A DNA stretch of 32,886 nucleotides from Methanobacteriota archaeon (GCA_018666575.1 JABIYX010000017.1:1-32886), one strand, 5' to 3'. Counted from the stretch's first letter, positions 7,691 to 16,355 are shown. Notes: a model not told the origin generated them from the sequence alone. Translations and numbers: made by a program.

Positions 7691-8824
7691 ATGCAACCCC
7701 CCGCACCACCAGCAACCCCGCCCGCGCCAGCACCTGCAGCGCCAGCGGCACCAGCGCCACCAATGCCAGCAGCGCCAGCGGCTCCAGCCGCACCTGCAGC
7801 ACCAGTAGCGCCAGCCGCACCTGCAGCACCGGCCGCTCCGGCACAGCCGAAGCACCAGAGCACCCCTGAGATCCGAGAACGCCTAACAGCTGTCGGCGCA
7901 ATCGCAAATGCGATCAGCGCTGAAGTACAGAAGGTAATTATCGGTAAGAGCCACGTTATCGACAACGTTCTCATCAACATTCTCTCCAATGGTAACCTTC
8001 TGTTCGAAGATTATCCTGGATTGGCTAAGACATTGATGACAAACACGTTTGCTGATGCTCTTGGTTGTGACTTCAAGCGTGTACAATTCACGCCTGACTT
8101 GCTACCAGCCGACATTACAGGTACCAACATCTATGACGCTAAGAAGGGCGAATTTACGTTCAAGCCAGGACCTTTGTTCTGTAACCTTCTCCTTGCTGAC
8201 GAGATTAACCGTGCTCCTCCAAAGACTCAAGCTGCTTTGCTTGAAGCTATGCAAGAGAAACAAGTCACTATCGGTACTGTAACTCACAAACTTCCTGCAC
8301 CGTTCATTGTTATGGCAACACAAAACCCTGTCGAACAAGAAGGTACATACCCACTTCCAGAAGCACAACTTGACCGTTTCATGTTCAAGATGAGTGTCGG
8401 TTACCCTGACCGTGCTGATGAAGACGAAATCCTTGCTCGACGTATCGCTCGTGGAAAGGACGCAGTCGATGTTGACGTCATTACTGACCCACAACGTGTT
8501 ATTGCTATGCAACAAGCGTGTGAAGATGTATACGTTGACCCTGCAATTCGTATGTACATGGTAGAATGTGTCGCAAGAACTCGTGAAGATCCACGTGTTC
8601 TCGTTGGTGCTTCTCCTCGTGGTTCCCAAGCTCTCTTGAAGACATCTCGTGCTGCAGCAGCAATGCGTGGACGCGACTTCGTCACACCAGACGATGTCAA
8701 GGCTATCGCAGAACTTGCTATCGCTCACAGAATCATCCTCAAGCCAGAACATCAAATCAAAGGACTCGAAGCTGGCGAAGTTATGCAAAGCATTCTTCGC
8801 GAAGTACCTGTCCCTACTGTTTGA
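7691..8824 (+). CDS. MoxR-family AAA+ ATPase with Pro/Ala-rich N-terminal extension
   Basis: MoxR ATPases are cytoplasmic AAA+ chaperones that mature or activate other proteins, often those with VWA domains. The AAA+ core is complete: the Walker A variant EDYPGLAKT (106-114), normal for MoxR, Walker B LLLADEIN (166-173), sensor 1 in MATQNP (208-213), and the EQEGTYPLPEAQLDRF signature (about 215-230). A C-terminal lid domain follows. The first roughly 54 residues are almost only Pro and Ala, encoded by a GC-rich tract with a 27-base repeat. This is absent from typical MoxR proteins of about 320 residues. AGGAGG at 7677-7682 is an excellent ribosome binding site for the ATG at 7691, so the extension is very likely translated. 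The next gene, DUF58, is the usual MoxR partner. Confidence 0.92.
   Translation: MQPPAPPATPPAPAPAAPAAPAPPMPAAPAAPAAPAAPVAPAAPAAPAAPAQPKHQSTPEIRERLTAVGAIANAISAEVQKVIIGKSHVIDNVLINILSNGNLLFEDYPGLAKTLMTNTFADALGCDFKRVQFTPDLLPADITGTNIYDAKKGEFTFKPGPLFCNLLLADEINRAPPKTQAALLEAMQEKQVTIGTVTHKLPAPFIVMATQNPVEQEGTYPLPEAQLDRFMFKMSVGYPDRADEDEILARRIARGKDAVDVDVITDPQRVIAMQQACEDVYVDPAIRMYMVECVARTREDPRVLVGASPRGSQALLKTSRAAAAMRGRDFVTPDDVKAIAELAIAHRIILKPEHQIKGLEAGEVMQSILREVPVPTV
7784..7830 (+). repeat. 27-base tandem repeat inside the moxR Pro/Ala tract
   Basis: The 20-base string beginning ccagccgcacctgc occurs exactly at 7784-7803 and again at 7811-7830, offset by 27 bases, which is nine codons in frame. It sits in a longer run of CCA, GCA and GCC codons from 7691 to about 7851, clearly richer in GC than the flanking coding sequence. 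This suggests growth by slippage or unequal recombination that keeps the frame. Confidence 0.8.
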
Positions 8825-8860
8825 GATTCACTTGAATAATTTCGAAATGGAGGTTTCTAT

Positions 8861-10174
8861 ATGTGGAGTCGTAAATCAGCATTGCTAGGAAGCATGGCAG
8901 TTGCCATGTATCTTCTTGGTCTTACACTACGTAACTCACAGTTGGTCACAATTGCTGTGGTCATCTTTGTGTTCTTAACGTGGGCTGCCTTGTTTGGTGG
9001 CCATGCTGACGTAGCTTCCAGTGGTCGCCGGGCCGATGAATGGACCGGTGAAGAAGGCGTAGCCCTTGGCAGCGTTCTTGCCATGAGGAAACTTTCAGGT
9101 GCTCGTATATTCGAGGATGGAGAACTTACTGTTACGTTACGTATGCAGAATAATTCAGGACTTGCCAAGATTCTCGAAGTTCGAGATCGAGTTCCAGAAG
9201 TTATGCGAATCAAGCAAGGGTCCAATTACATCCTAATGGAATTGGGTCCTCGTCGTGAAACATACATCGAGTATACAGTTGAATGTCCTCTGAGAGGATT
9301 CTACAGCGTTGGTCCTGTTGCGGTACGTATGCAGGATCCGTTCGGACTATTCCACAAGGAAAAGGAATTGCATGTCTACAACGACTTCCTTGTGTTCCCG
9401 AAGATGGAAGATCTCAAAGATACATTCGTGAAATCTCGAGTTCCGAAGATTTTCACCGGTGCTGTTAACATTCGACAACCAGGTCCAGGTTCTGAATTCT
9501 ACTCTCTCAGAGAATATTTCGAAGGAGACTCTTTCAGGGCGATTAACTGGAGTGCATATGCACGTTCAGGTAAACTGATGGTCAACGAACGTGAACGTGA
9601 CGCTGTTTCAGACGTCATCATTATCATCGATTCGAGAGCTGTCAGCGAAACAGGTCCTGTAAGCCGTAATGCTCTGGTGTATTCCACCCGTGCAGCAGCA
9701 TCGCTTGCAAAGTACTTCTTAGGAAGGCGTGATTCAGTAGGTGTTGTTGTTTATGGTGATGAAGTTGTCAGCGTAGACCGAGATACTGGTAAGAAGCAAC
9801 TCTACGTGATTCTAACCAAACTTGCAGGTGCAGTCGCACGTGGGAATATCCCACTGCAAGTTGTTGTCAACAGAATCCTACCACACATCAACAAAGGTAG
9901 TCCAATCATTTTCCTATCAAATCTAGAAGATGATCCTACAATTGTAAACGCATTGAGAGATTTCCGTGCTCGTGACTTTGACGTCACTGTACTCTCTCCT
10001 TCTTCCCTTGAGTTCGAATTTGACGCTCGACGTCTTGACCGAACTGGATACGAAGTCATGAAGACTGAGCGAGACGTTCTCCTAGGAGAGCTTCGCGGCC
10101 TTGGTGTCAACATTATGGATTGGGAGCCTGATATGCTCTTGTCAACTGCACTTGCTGGTGCTAGAGGGTTCTGA
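8861..10174 (+). CDS. DUF58 protein, partner of MoxR
   Basis: 437 residues. Two N-terminal hydrophobic stretches (about 5-23 and 28-47) anchor the protein in the membrane. A beta-rich region follows, then the DUF58 hallmark from residue 212: EFYSLREYFEGDSFRAINW, followed by ARSGKLMVNERE. A VWA-like core follows, with DVIIIIDSR (about 251-259), an RRDSVGVVVYGD strand and FLSNLEDDP. DUF58 proteins are nearly always encoded next to MoxR and are thought to be its substrates or effectors. The ribosome binding site GGAGG (8849-8853) is 7 bases before the ATG. The stop is followed 6 bases later by the next gene. Function beyond membership of the MoxR system is not established. Confidence 0.9.
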   Translation: MWSRKSALLGSMAVAMYLLGLTLRNSQLVTIAVVIFVFLTWAALFGGHADVASSGRRADEWTGEEGVALGSVLAMRKLSGARIFEDGELTVTLRMQNNSGLAKILEVRDRVPEVMRIKQGSNYILMELGPRRETYIEYTVECPLRGFYSVGPVAVRMQDPFGLFHKEKELHVYNDFLVFPKMEDLKDTFVKSRVPKIFTGAVNIRQPGPGSEFYSLREYFEGDSFRAINWSAYARSGKLMVNERERDAVSDVIIIIDSRAVSETGPVSRNALVYSTRAAASLAKYFLGRRDSVGVVVYGDEVVSVDRDTGKKQLYVILTKLAGAVARGNIPLQVVVNRILPHINKGSPIIFLSNLEDDPTIVNALRDFRARDFDVTVLSPSSLEFEFDARRLDRTGYEVMKTERDVLLGELRGLGVNIMDWEPDMLLSTALAGARGF

Positions 10175-10180
10175 GGTGAT

Positions 10181-11104
10181 ATGATGACAATGAGAAAAGC
10201 ATCCTCCGATACAGCCCACTTGTATGATGGTAAGACAGTTCGATCATCTGCGCCAAGTCGTAAGAAACTGGCAGGACAAACAGGTATCGGTTCAGAAATT
10301 CCAAAGGACGCAATTCCAGAGTTGGAAATGCCTTCATTCATTGAAAGCCTCATTGGCGGACCCATTGTTCCAAAGATGAAATTCCTACCTCCAGATAAGT
10401 TTGTACAAAACATGCAACTTGGAGTCTATGTCATCCTTGTTGGATTGGCATTGCTGACCTACATCATCTCTCCTCCAGAAGGAACCATTTGGTTCATGCT
10501 TCTCGGAAGCTCAGAACTTGCGCTTATCTTCCAGATTGGAATCATTGCAGGTGCTACAGGATTAGGGTTCTGGGGTGCATACCAACGGGACGCCCGATAT
10601 ATGCTTGGTTCATATTCACTCTTCATTCTTGCAATCATGCGATTTGCATCTTCCAAAACAAGCGTAAACGATCTTTTCGGATTAGCTGATTCGCCGACGC
10701 TTCTTGCATCACTGGTTGTTATTTACTCAGTTCTGCTGATTATGTACTTTGAATTGTCAAACGGTGTTATGCGTTACTCAATGCTTGATACGAGTATCAG
10801 AACAAACGAAGTTTACGTCATGAATCCTAAGAAAATCGTTGGCAAGTACCACCGTTCTCTTATCATCAATCCGATAATTGCTACAGTACTCGCAACCATT
10901 GTTCTATCAGCAAACACAATCTTGCCGTGGTTTGTTGGAATTCTTTCAGAAGATACAGCCACTCGACTTCGTGAATCTGTAGAACTTGGTTCAGTATACG
11001 GTGTCGCACTTGGAACACTCTTTGTCTTCCTCATCGTTGGAGCTCTTTTCGCTCTGGACTTACCGACATACATCCAGAAGAGAAGAGAATCGAGTGACGA
11101 ATGA
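10181..11104 (+). CDS. polytopic membrane protein of the MoxR-DUF58 operon, function unknown
   Basis: 307 residues with a hydrophilic N-terminus of about 75 residues and about six membrane segments (roughly 80-97, 105-133, 141-155, 172-191, 228-254 and 271-293). It ends in a short charged tail. GAGGTGAT directly precedes the ATG at 10181, and only 6 bases separate it from the DUF58 stop, so it is the last gene of the operon. No catalytic motif was recognised. Position suggests a membrane component or client of the MoxR system. It ends 1 base away from the aspartate kinase stop on the opposite strand, leaving no room for a terminator outside coding sequence. Confidence 0.8.
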   Translation: MMTMRKASSDTAHLYDGKTVRSSAPSRKKLAGQTGIGSEIPKDAIPELEMPSFIESLIGGPIVPKMKFLPPDKFVQNMQLGVYVILVGLALLTYIISPPEGTIWFMLLGSSELALIFQIGIIAGATGLGFWGAYQRDARYMLGSYSLFILAIMRFASSKTSVNDLFGLADSPTLLASLVVIYSVLLIMYFELSNGVMRYSMLDTSIRTNEVYVMNPKKIVGKYHRSLIINPIIATVLATIVLSANTILPWFVGILSEDTATRLRESVELGSVYGVALGTLFVFLIVGALFALDLPTYIQKRRESSDE

Positions 11105-11105
11105 G

Positions 11106-12437
11106 TCACGATTGCTCAATCATCGGTTGGCTCGATTCTACTTGTCGAACCATTATTCGATTCAAGAGTTCAAGAGCCAATGGCAATTCCTCACCATCGA
11201 GAGCAACTCTTGCAGAATGGGAAGTCTTGCTCAACCATGTCAATTCAAAATTCGCATCTTCGAGTAAGGTGTCGATTGTCTCAAACATCTTCTCATCACA
11301 TCCGATGAGAGAGATCAAGCCTAGATGTTGGTGGATATCAGGCGAAATATTGGATTTGGTGAATACTTCCTTTGCTCGATGCATATCGTGTTGTGAGACA
11401 ATGAGCCTAGAGTCACCCATTCTCGACTCTAACCCCCACCAATTGATGCCTTCTTTGGCAAGTTTCCCCAGAAGTTCGACAAGATGCCTCTGATGAGCAT
11501 CAACATGATTATGTGAGAATCCTAAACTCATCACATTTGGTAGGCAGCCAATACCTTTGAGCAAATGATTTTGTTTTTGAGGCCCTATGGTTGTAAATCC
11601 TGAATCGTCCTCATGGTACAAGTGTTTGACATGAAGAGGTATTCCAAATTCGATAAGTGGTTCAATTGTAGAGGGATGTAGGATAGGCGTGTCCATTAGT
11701 GATAATTCGATTGCTTCTTGATACCCAAGATATGGGATTGTTTTCGAGCGTACACCCCATCTAGGATTGATGGAGAATATTCCATCAACGTCTTTCCAAA
11801 GAATGACTTCATCTGCTTTTACGAGATGTGCTATGGCGGTGGCAGAGTGATCTGAACCCCCCCTGCTAAGAACTGCGAGTTCCCCATTATGTCCTTCACC
11901 AAACCATCCCGTAATGACAGGAGTTCCTTTCAATGTGTCTCTGTTTAACTTCGTACTTGAGGCTTGCAGATCAACATGCGTCGCTGAATAATTACCATCG
12001 AGGGTAATGCCTATGTCTTCAGCACCAAGTGGATATGCATCAATGCCTTTTTGTTGGAGTCGATGTGCTACAACGAGTGCACTAAGCCGTTCGCCTGATG
12101 CTAATAATCGGTTTAATGCTGCTTTGTCCTCTGGCCGTTGGGCAAGTTCACGTAGGGAATCTTTGATACTATGCAGGACTAAAGAAAACAAATGAGCATT
12201 TGTCGACTTATCTAATCCAGGGGCAAATCGAAGATGTTGTGCGGACAAGTCATGAACCAACCGACTCGCATACCGTGGTTCTTTTGCAGCCCGATACAGA
12301 CGATCTGTCGTACCCCAAAGGGCCGATACGATAACAATCGATTGATGATCACCTTGGATTACTTCTGCAATGCGGTCTAAATCTGCAGAGTCCCTGAGGC
12401 AAGAGCCTCCAAATTTGTGAACAACTCGATAACTCAA
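11106..12437 (-). CDS. lysC: aspartate kinase
   Basis: Phosphorylates aspartate, the first step towards aspartate semialdehyde, lysine, threonine and methionine. The 443-residue protein has KFGGSCL (8-14), the SRGGSDHSATAIA substrate loop, WKDVDGIFSINPR, and PYLGYQEAIELS followed by HPSTIEPL, all diagnostic of aspartokinase. The C-terminal third has the pattern of ACT regulatory domains (VMSLGFSHNHVDAHQRHLV), so feedback control by an amino acid is likely. The start is a TTG at 12435-12437 that overlaps the chorismate synthase stop (TTGA). No ATG lies near the kinase motif, so TTG is probably real and translation coupled. It is the last gene of the aromatic operon, where its product leads to a substrate of the first enzyme. 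Confidence 0.93.
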   Translation of the reverse strand: MSYRVVHKFGGSCLRDSADLDRIAEVIQGDHQSIVIVSALWGTTDRLYRAAKEPRYASRLVHDLSAQHLRFAPGLDKSTNAHLFSLVLHSIKDSLRELAQRPEDKAALNRLLASGERLSALVVAHRLQQKGIDAYPLGAEDIGITLDGNYSATHVDLQASSTKLNRDTLKGTPVITGWFGEGHNGELAVLSRGGSDHSATAIAHLVKADEVILWKDVDGIFSINPRWGVRSKTIPYLGYQEAIELSLMDTPILHPSTIEPLIEFGIPLHVKHLYHEDDSGFTTIGPQKQNHLLKGIGCLPNVMSLGFSHNHVDAHQRHLVELLGKLAKEGINWWGLESRMGDSRLIVSQHDMHRAKEVFTKSNISPDIHQHLGLISLIGCDEKMFETIDTLLEDANFELTWLSKTSHSARVALDGEELPLALELLNRIMVRQVESSQPMIEQS

Positions 12438-13507
12438 AAAGCATCCCTTTTCCGTAATAGGAGGTCAGCAAGGACGATTTTTGTCATAGCAATTGCCACA
12501 CTTACGCCCCTCGGTCCTAACACAGGGTCGTGTCTGCCCTTTACAACCAGTTGTTTTTGAGCATCTTCCTCTAGGTCGAGGGTCGTCTGTTCTTGTGCAA
12601 TGCTCGAGGGAGGTTTGAGGGCAATTCTTGCATGAATGTCGGAGCCAGAAGTCATTCCTGCGAGGCTTCCATCAGGCCGTTCCCCTAATTGCTTAGGATT
12701 TGAAGATGAGCCTCCCCACGGACTGTTGTGTTCAAGGCCAGTCATTGAAACAGCTTGGAAACCCTTTCCGAATTCGACTCCTCTGCAAGCAGGAATTGCG
12801 AAATATGCTCTGCCAAGGGCTGGTTCAATTCCATCAAACCATGGCTCACCAATTCCAATAGGCAGATTTGTGACATGAACATCAATACGACTTCCAATTG
12901 AATTTCGTTCGCTTCGAACCCTTTCGATACTTTCCTTCATGGCTTCAGCAGCAGAAGGGTCTCTGCATCGTAGTGACTTGCAAAGTTCGTTTTCCCATTC
13001 AGGGGGGCATGATTCGATTGGTTTGGCTTCGATTTCTCCTATTGCTCCGACATGTGCGTTTATTTTGATGTCTCCAAGCAGTGGGCTAATGACTGCAGCG
13101 GCTGCAACAAGCCCTGCTGTTAATCTGGCTGATGATGATCCTCCGCCTCTTAAGTCAGCGTGACCATCTGTCCTGATGTTCATGACCATATCTTGATGGC
13201 CGGGGCGAGGGTGATTGGGAATGAAACTGTAATCAGAAGAGCGGGCGTCATTATTGCGGATGATGAGTAAGATTGGTTGTCCTGTCGAAACTCCTTCGTA
13301 GACACCAGTTGACACTTCGACAATATCGCTTTCATTTCGCTTACTGGCGAAATGCCCCCCTGGTCTTCTCATGTCCATACATTGTTGGATGTATTCTTCA
13401 TCAATGGCCACACCTGGTGGGATTCCTTCGATTAATGCGCCAACCATGGCACCATGGCTTTCGCCAAACAGTGTGACAGTCAGTAATTTACCAAGGCGCA
13501 TATGCAT
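12434..13507 (-). CDS. aroC: chorismate synthase
   Basis: Converts EPSP to chorismate using reduced FMN, the last common step of aromatic amino acid synthesis. The 357-residue length is normal. Motifs include LFGESHG (13-19), MRRPGGHFASKRNESD, RPGHQDMVMNIRTDGHAD, RGGGSSSARLTAG and the C-terminal RHDPVLGPRGVSVAIAM. Two in-frame starts exist (MHMRLGK). The first ATG, at 13507, is used because GGAAGGA lies just upstream; a start at 13501 would differ by two residues. It overlaps aspartate kinase by 4 bases and follows shikimate kinase after a 30-base gap. Confidence 0.96.
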   Translation of the reverse strand: MHMRLGKLLTVTLFGESHGAMVGALIEGIPPGVAIDEEYIQQCMDMRRPGGHFASKRNESDIVEVSTGVYEGVSTGQPILLIIRNNDARSSDYSFIPNHPRPGHQDMVMNIRTDGHADLRGGGSSSARLTAGLVAAAAVISPLLGDIKINAHVGAIGEIEAKPIESCPPEWENELCKSLRCRDPSAAEAMKESIERVRSERNSIGSRIDVHVTNLPIGIGEPWFDGIEPALGRAYFAIPACRGVEFGKGFQAVSMTGLEHNSPWGGSSSNPKQLGERPDGSLAGMTSGSDIHARIALKPPSSIAQEQTTLDLEEDAQKQLVVKGRHDPVLGPRGVSVAIAMTKIVLADLLLRKRDAF

Positions 13508-13537
13508 TGGACTCAGTCCTTCCGACTTGTTTGCTGT

Positions 13538-14443
13538 TCAAGAACTTGGGGTTTTGTCCTCATTATCCTCATTTTGTGGATTTAGGAAATTAGTTTCGAT
13601 AAGTTCAACTCCAGGATATTTACCCTCATACCATTGTTTCAAGCGATCCATTATGCCTCGAAGAGATTTTGGTACGACGATTACTATGGCGGTGCCTGAG
13701 CCAGTTATTCCAGCAGCACGAGCACTATTGACCAGTGCATCATTGGTCATAATCCGTCCTTTCACATCTCCAGTTGCTCCGATGACACCTCTGCCGTTCA
13801 TTGTCAATGCTACAAGTTCGTTTTCTTCTTGTAAGGCATTGAGGGCTTGGATGAAATGTTGCTGGTGAGGAATGAAATCTTCAAGTGAAGGCCGCTTTTC
13901 TCGTGGGCCTCTTGAAACGATAAGAACATCCCAATCCTCTTGTTTCGGGCCACTTCCTTCGAGAAGGATTCCTTGCCGTACATCTGGTTGGTTCGCATCA
14001 ATGAGTTTCCATCCAGGAGTAGCACAAGCCCATGTATCGTCAACACTTCCAGTCAATGTGATGCCAGACTCTAATTGAGCATCAACTGCTATCGCTACAA
14101 TATCTGCTAATTCGAGTTGAGTTTCTGTGGCATCACAAAGTGCTCGGACTGCTGCGACACATAGGGCAGAGGATGATTTCAGACCTTGTGCGATTGGAAT
14201 TGTTGACTGGACGGCCCAATTGATGTTTTCCTCAGGAATTGGTAATTCGTGTCCAGCCTTCTTCCATGATTGAACAACGAAGGAGAGAATTCTGTCTCCA
14301 TCGTCAAGATCCCGTTTGCTTGGTTTATCCAACAAACGAATCGCCAATGGTAGGTCAAGAGACATGCTAGCACCATATCCAGTGCCTGCGGCATGAAGTA
14401 GGCTACAGGCGCCATGTGCGCGACCTCTCCCTAGTATTGCCAT
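13538..14443 (-). CDS. aroK: archaeal GHMP-type shikimate kinase
   Basis: Phosphorylates shikimate to shikimate 3-phosphate. The protein belongs to the GHMP (galactokinase/homoserine kinase) fold used by archaea, unrelated to the bacterial P-loop AroK. The ATP-binding motif IPIAQGLKSSSALCV (82-96) is intact, and a Gly-rich third motif ARAAGITGSGTAIVIVV lies near the C-terminus. Length 301 is close to the family norm of about 280-290; the extra residues form an acidic Asn/Glu/Asp tail. It starts 2 bases after the DHQ synthase stop, and GAGGAGCG inside the end of that gene serves as ribosome binding site. The operon context rules out homoserine kinase as the likely role. Confidence 0.92.
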   Translation of the reverse strand: MAILGRGRAHGACSLLHAAGTGYGASMSLDLPLAIRLLDKPSKRDLDDGDRILSFVVQSWKKAGHELPIPEENINWAVQSTIPIAQGLKSSSALCVAAVRALCDATETQLELADIVAIAVDAQLESGITLTGSVDDTWACATPGWKLIDANQPDVRQGILLEGSGPKQEDWDVLIVSRGPREKRPSLEDFIPHQQHFIQALNALQEENELVALTMNGRGVIGATGDVKGRIMTNDALVNSARAAGITGSGTAIVIVVPKSLRGIMDRLKQWYEGKYPGVELIETNFLNPQNEDNEDKTPSS

Positions 14444-14445
14444 CT

Positions 14446-15447
14446 TTAGCGCTCCTCAGACGATGCTGAGACGCTCACGCCAATATGACGGGTTTCATTG
14501 GTGTTGTAGGCAATAATCACATCGCCTTCGCTAAGTTCTGTTACAGAACAAGCAGCACCATTTTTGTCGAGCACCCTGACCGTCTCCGCTTGTTGGATGA
14601 GTACATGTGCTTCATTATGCTTTTCATCTGAATACCTCAATAGAATGAATGGGCGAGTCTCTATTTTTAAACGGCCAATTGTGCAACTACGCGTAATTCC
14701 TTGATGTGATACAACTAGGATTTTGTCTCCAGAAACCAGTTCGCTGAGATATTTTGTCGTTTTATCAGCCATCAGCGTGTAAGCTTCAACACTGCCTGCA
14801 TTTACTCGAAATGGTCGCTTCGGAACGTAGGTTGATTCAATTGTTTCGCCATGAATTAGGGCAAGACTTCTGGCAGTGGAGCCAATAAGCATGCCTTCGC
14901 CAACTTCAAGCAACGATGTTAGATCAATGCAAACTCTGTCACCGGTATGTCCAGATTCAATTGATGTGATTTTTACTTCAGACAAGGGAAGTGTGTCAAA
15001 AGTGTCGTTTTGTTGTATTTCTACGCTCTCTTCTGTCGAACCTCGAAGCGATTTAACGATTAAAGAGGCTTCAAGTTCCTGTTCAGAACAAACGATAGCG
15101 TCAACACCAATCTCGAGTGCAAAACCTGCTCCATGGGCTTGTAATGGTTCAACAATTTCAGCAGCAATCTTGGTTGGCGTTTGATCACATGCGGCGACTA
15201 TATTTTCGATAGGTATCATCGACCAATCTTCAAAAGTGAGGAATATCCATTCTACTGTCCCTGCAAGAGAGCGTGCATGCTGTTGTCGTTCTTCTGAATC
15301 GATGTGGACATGGGCGCCAATCTTTGAATTTCCTTTGTAGAGAAACTTATCATTGATGGATATCGTGGATTCAGATGGTTCTGCTGAAAAGCAGAAATCA
15401 ACACCATCACTCATTGATGGGGAATTTGATTTGAGCCAGACTTCCAT
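14446..15447 (-). CDS. aroB': 3-dehydroquinate synthase type II (archaeal)
   Basis: Converts 2-amino-3,7-dideoxy-D-threo-hept-6-ulosonate to 3-dehydroquinate by oxidative deamination and cyclisation with NAD. It replaces the DAHP-based bacterial AroB. The 333-residue protein shows the family core GDRVCIDLTSLLEVGEGM, then RPFRVNAGSVEAY, KYLSELVSGDKILVVSHQG and RLKIETRPFILLRY, and ends with a strand-rich domain. GAGGT overlapping the upstream stop codon gives its ribosome binding site. It begins 9 bases after the ADH synthase gene. The two enzymes act consecutively, so the gene pair defines the archaeal route into the shikimate pathway. Confidence 0.95.
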   Translation of the reverse strand: MEVWLKSNSPSMSDGVDFCFSAEPSESTISINDKFLYKGNSKIGAHVHIDSEERQQHARSLAGTVEWIFLTFEDWSMIPIENIVAACDQTPTKIAAEIVEPLQAHGAGFALEIGVDAIVCSEQELEASLIVKSLRGSTEESVEIQQNDTFDTLPLSEVKITSIESGHTGDRVCIDLTSLLEVGEGMLIGSTARSLALIHGETIESTYVPKRPFRVNAGSVEAYTLMADKTTKYLSELVSGDKILVVSHQGITRSCTIGRLKIETRPFILLRYSDEKHNEAHVLIQQAETVRVLDKNGAACSVTELSEGDVIIAYNTNETRHIGVSVSASSEER

Positions 15448-15456
15448 ATTTTTACC

Positions 15457-16254
15457 TCACAGATTGAATTCATCTGCGGCTTGTGTTGATGAGCATCCGT
15501 CGTGAATGATTCGTCGCAATGCCTTAGCCACTTTTGCAGGGTGTTTGTGAGCGAATACTTGCCGCCCCATGCACACTCCAGAAGCGCCCGCTTTCATTGC
15601 TTTCTCCACCATCAGTAACACGCTTCGAGTATCTCCTGTATTTGCGCCGCCTGCAACGAGCATTGGAATCGGTGCTGCCGACGTCACTTGTTTGAAGGAC
15701 TCTGAATCTCCGGTCCAAGTCGTTTTTGCTACGTCGCATCCAAGTTCAAAGGCGACGCGGGCTGCTTGGGCAACTCCTTGTGTTTGATCACCAGGAACAG
15801 GATTCAAGTTCGACCCACGAGCGTAAACCATTCCTAAGACGGGTAGTCCAATGTGATGAGCGTCGGTAGTTACATTTCCGAGCGCCTTGAGCATTCCAGC
15901 CTCACCAGTTGTGCCCATATTGACTTGAGCAGAGGCTCCGATGCCTCCACGCGACAAGATTTCGGACGGATTTCCGACCAGTACTTTCCGAGACGCATCT
16001 TCCCCTCCATGGCGAGTTGAAGCCGAAAGGTGGATGACCATGCTCGTTTCAGTACCATGGCAAAGGTGAGAATAATGGCTTACAAGTCCTTTTTGGGCAA
16101 CGATCACATCTACCTTTGCTTCGATAAGTTCACGAATCAATGCTTCGGTATCTTCCAATCCATGATTTGGATAATCGGACAATCCGTGATCGATTGGAAT
16201 CCATAGGCCCTTTCCATTTGGAAGCATTTTCTCCAGACGCAAGGCTTTGTCCAT
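15457..16254 (-). CDS. aroA': 2-amino-3,7-dideoxy-D-threo-hept-6-ulosonate (ADH) synthase, class I aldolase fold
   Basis: Condenses L-aspartate semialdehyde with 6-deoxy-5-ketofructose 1-phosphate to start the archaeal aromatic pathway. The 265-residue TIM barrel belongs to the DhnA/FbaB aldolase family. Key residues visible are Asp22 in PIDHG (20-24), Tyr144 in MVYARG, Schiff-base Lys177 in DVAKTTWTG (174-182), and phosphate-binding AGGANTGD and CMGRQVF. A class I fructose-bisphosphate aldolase is the main alternative. Direct linkage to type II DHQ synthase makes ADH synthase far more likely. A GGAGGA site (complement of 16266-16271) lies 11 bases upstream of the ATG. It is the first gene of the five-gene operon. 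Confidence 0.93.
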   Translation of the reverse strand: MDKALRLEKMLPNGKGLWIPIDHGLSDYPNHGLEDTEALIRELIEAKVDVIVAQKGLVSHYSHLCHGTETSMVIHLSASTRHGGEDASRKVLVGNPSEILSRGGIGASAQVNMGTTGEAGMLKALGNVTTDAHHIGLPVLGMVYARGSNLNPVPGDQTQGVAQAARVAFELGCDVAKTTWTGDSESFKQVTSAAPIPMLVAGGANTGDTRSVLLMVEKAMKAGASGVCMGRQVFAHKHPAKVAKALRRIIHDGCSSTQAADEFNL

Positions 16255-16323
16255 AACTTGGCCAGTCCTCCTTGCAATTCAATGCTTTGCATTTCAGCCA
16301 TGACCAGATACGTACAAAGCGAA

Positions 16324-16332
16324 TGATAAAAG
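16324..16332. promoter_or_regulatory. candidate shared TATA box between the ADH synthase operon and the YfaP-like gene
   Basis: TGATAAAAG on the plus strand reads CTTTTATCA on the minus strand and is the only clear TATA-like stretch between the divergent genes. On the plus strand it predicts a start near 16353, almost at the ATG at 16356. On the minus strand it predicts a start near 16300, leaving about 45 bases with the GGAGGA site before the ATG at 16254. Inferred from spacing only. Confidence 0.45.
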
Positions 16333-16355
16333 AAGAACTATGTTTAGGGGTGTGT

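Noticed and set aside
7784-7830. Short direct repeats as a possible CRISPR array
   Set aside because: The repeats are in coding frame, spaced by 7 bases and encode Pro/Ala; there are no unique spacers.
7463-7989. Long antisense frames opposite the moxR start, rich in Cys/Trp/Arg or in Gly/Ala
   Set aside because: They are mirror images of the Pro/Ala codon repeat on the plus strand, which has few stops in any frame; the plus frame has a perfect ribosome binding site and an AAA+ domain.
8102-8788. 228-codon antisense frame opposite moxR
   Set aside because: It lies wholly inside a well-supported MoxR gene, has no recognisable domain or upstream signal, and has a composition expected for a reverse-frame shadow.
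15457-16254. Class I fructose-bisphosphate aldolase
   Set aside because: Same fold and catalytic residues, but the tight link to type II DHQ synthase and the shikimate genes points to ADH synthase.
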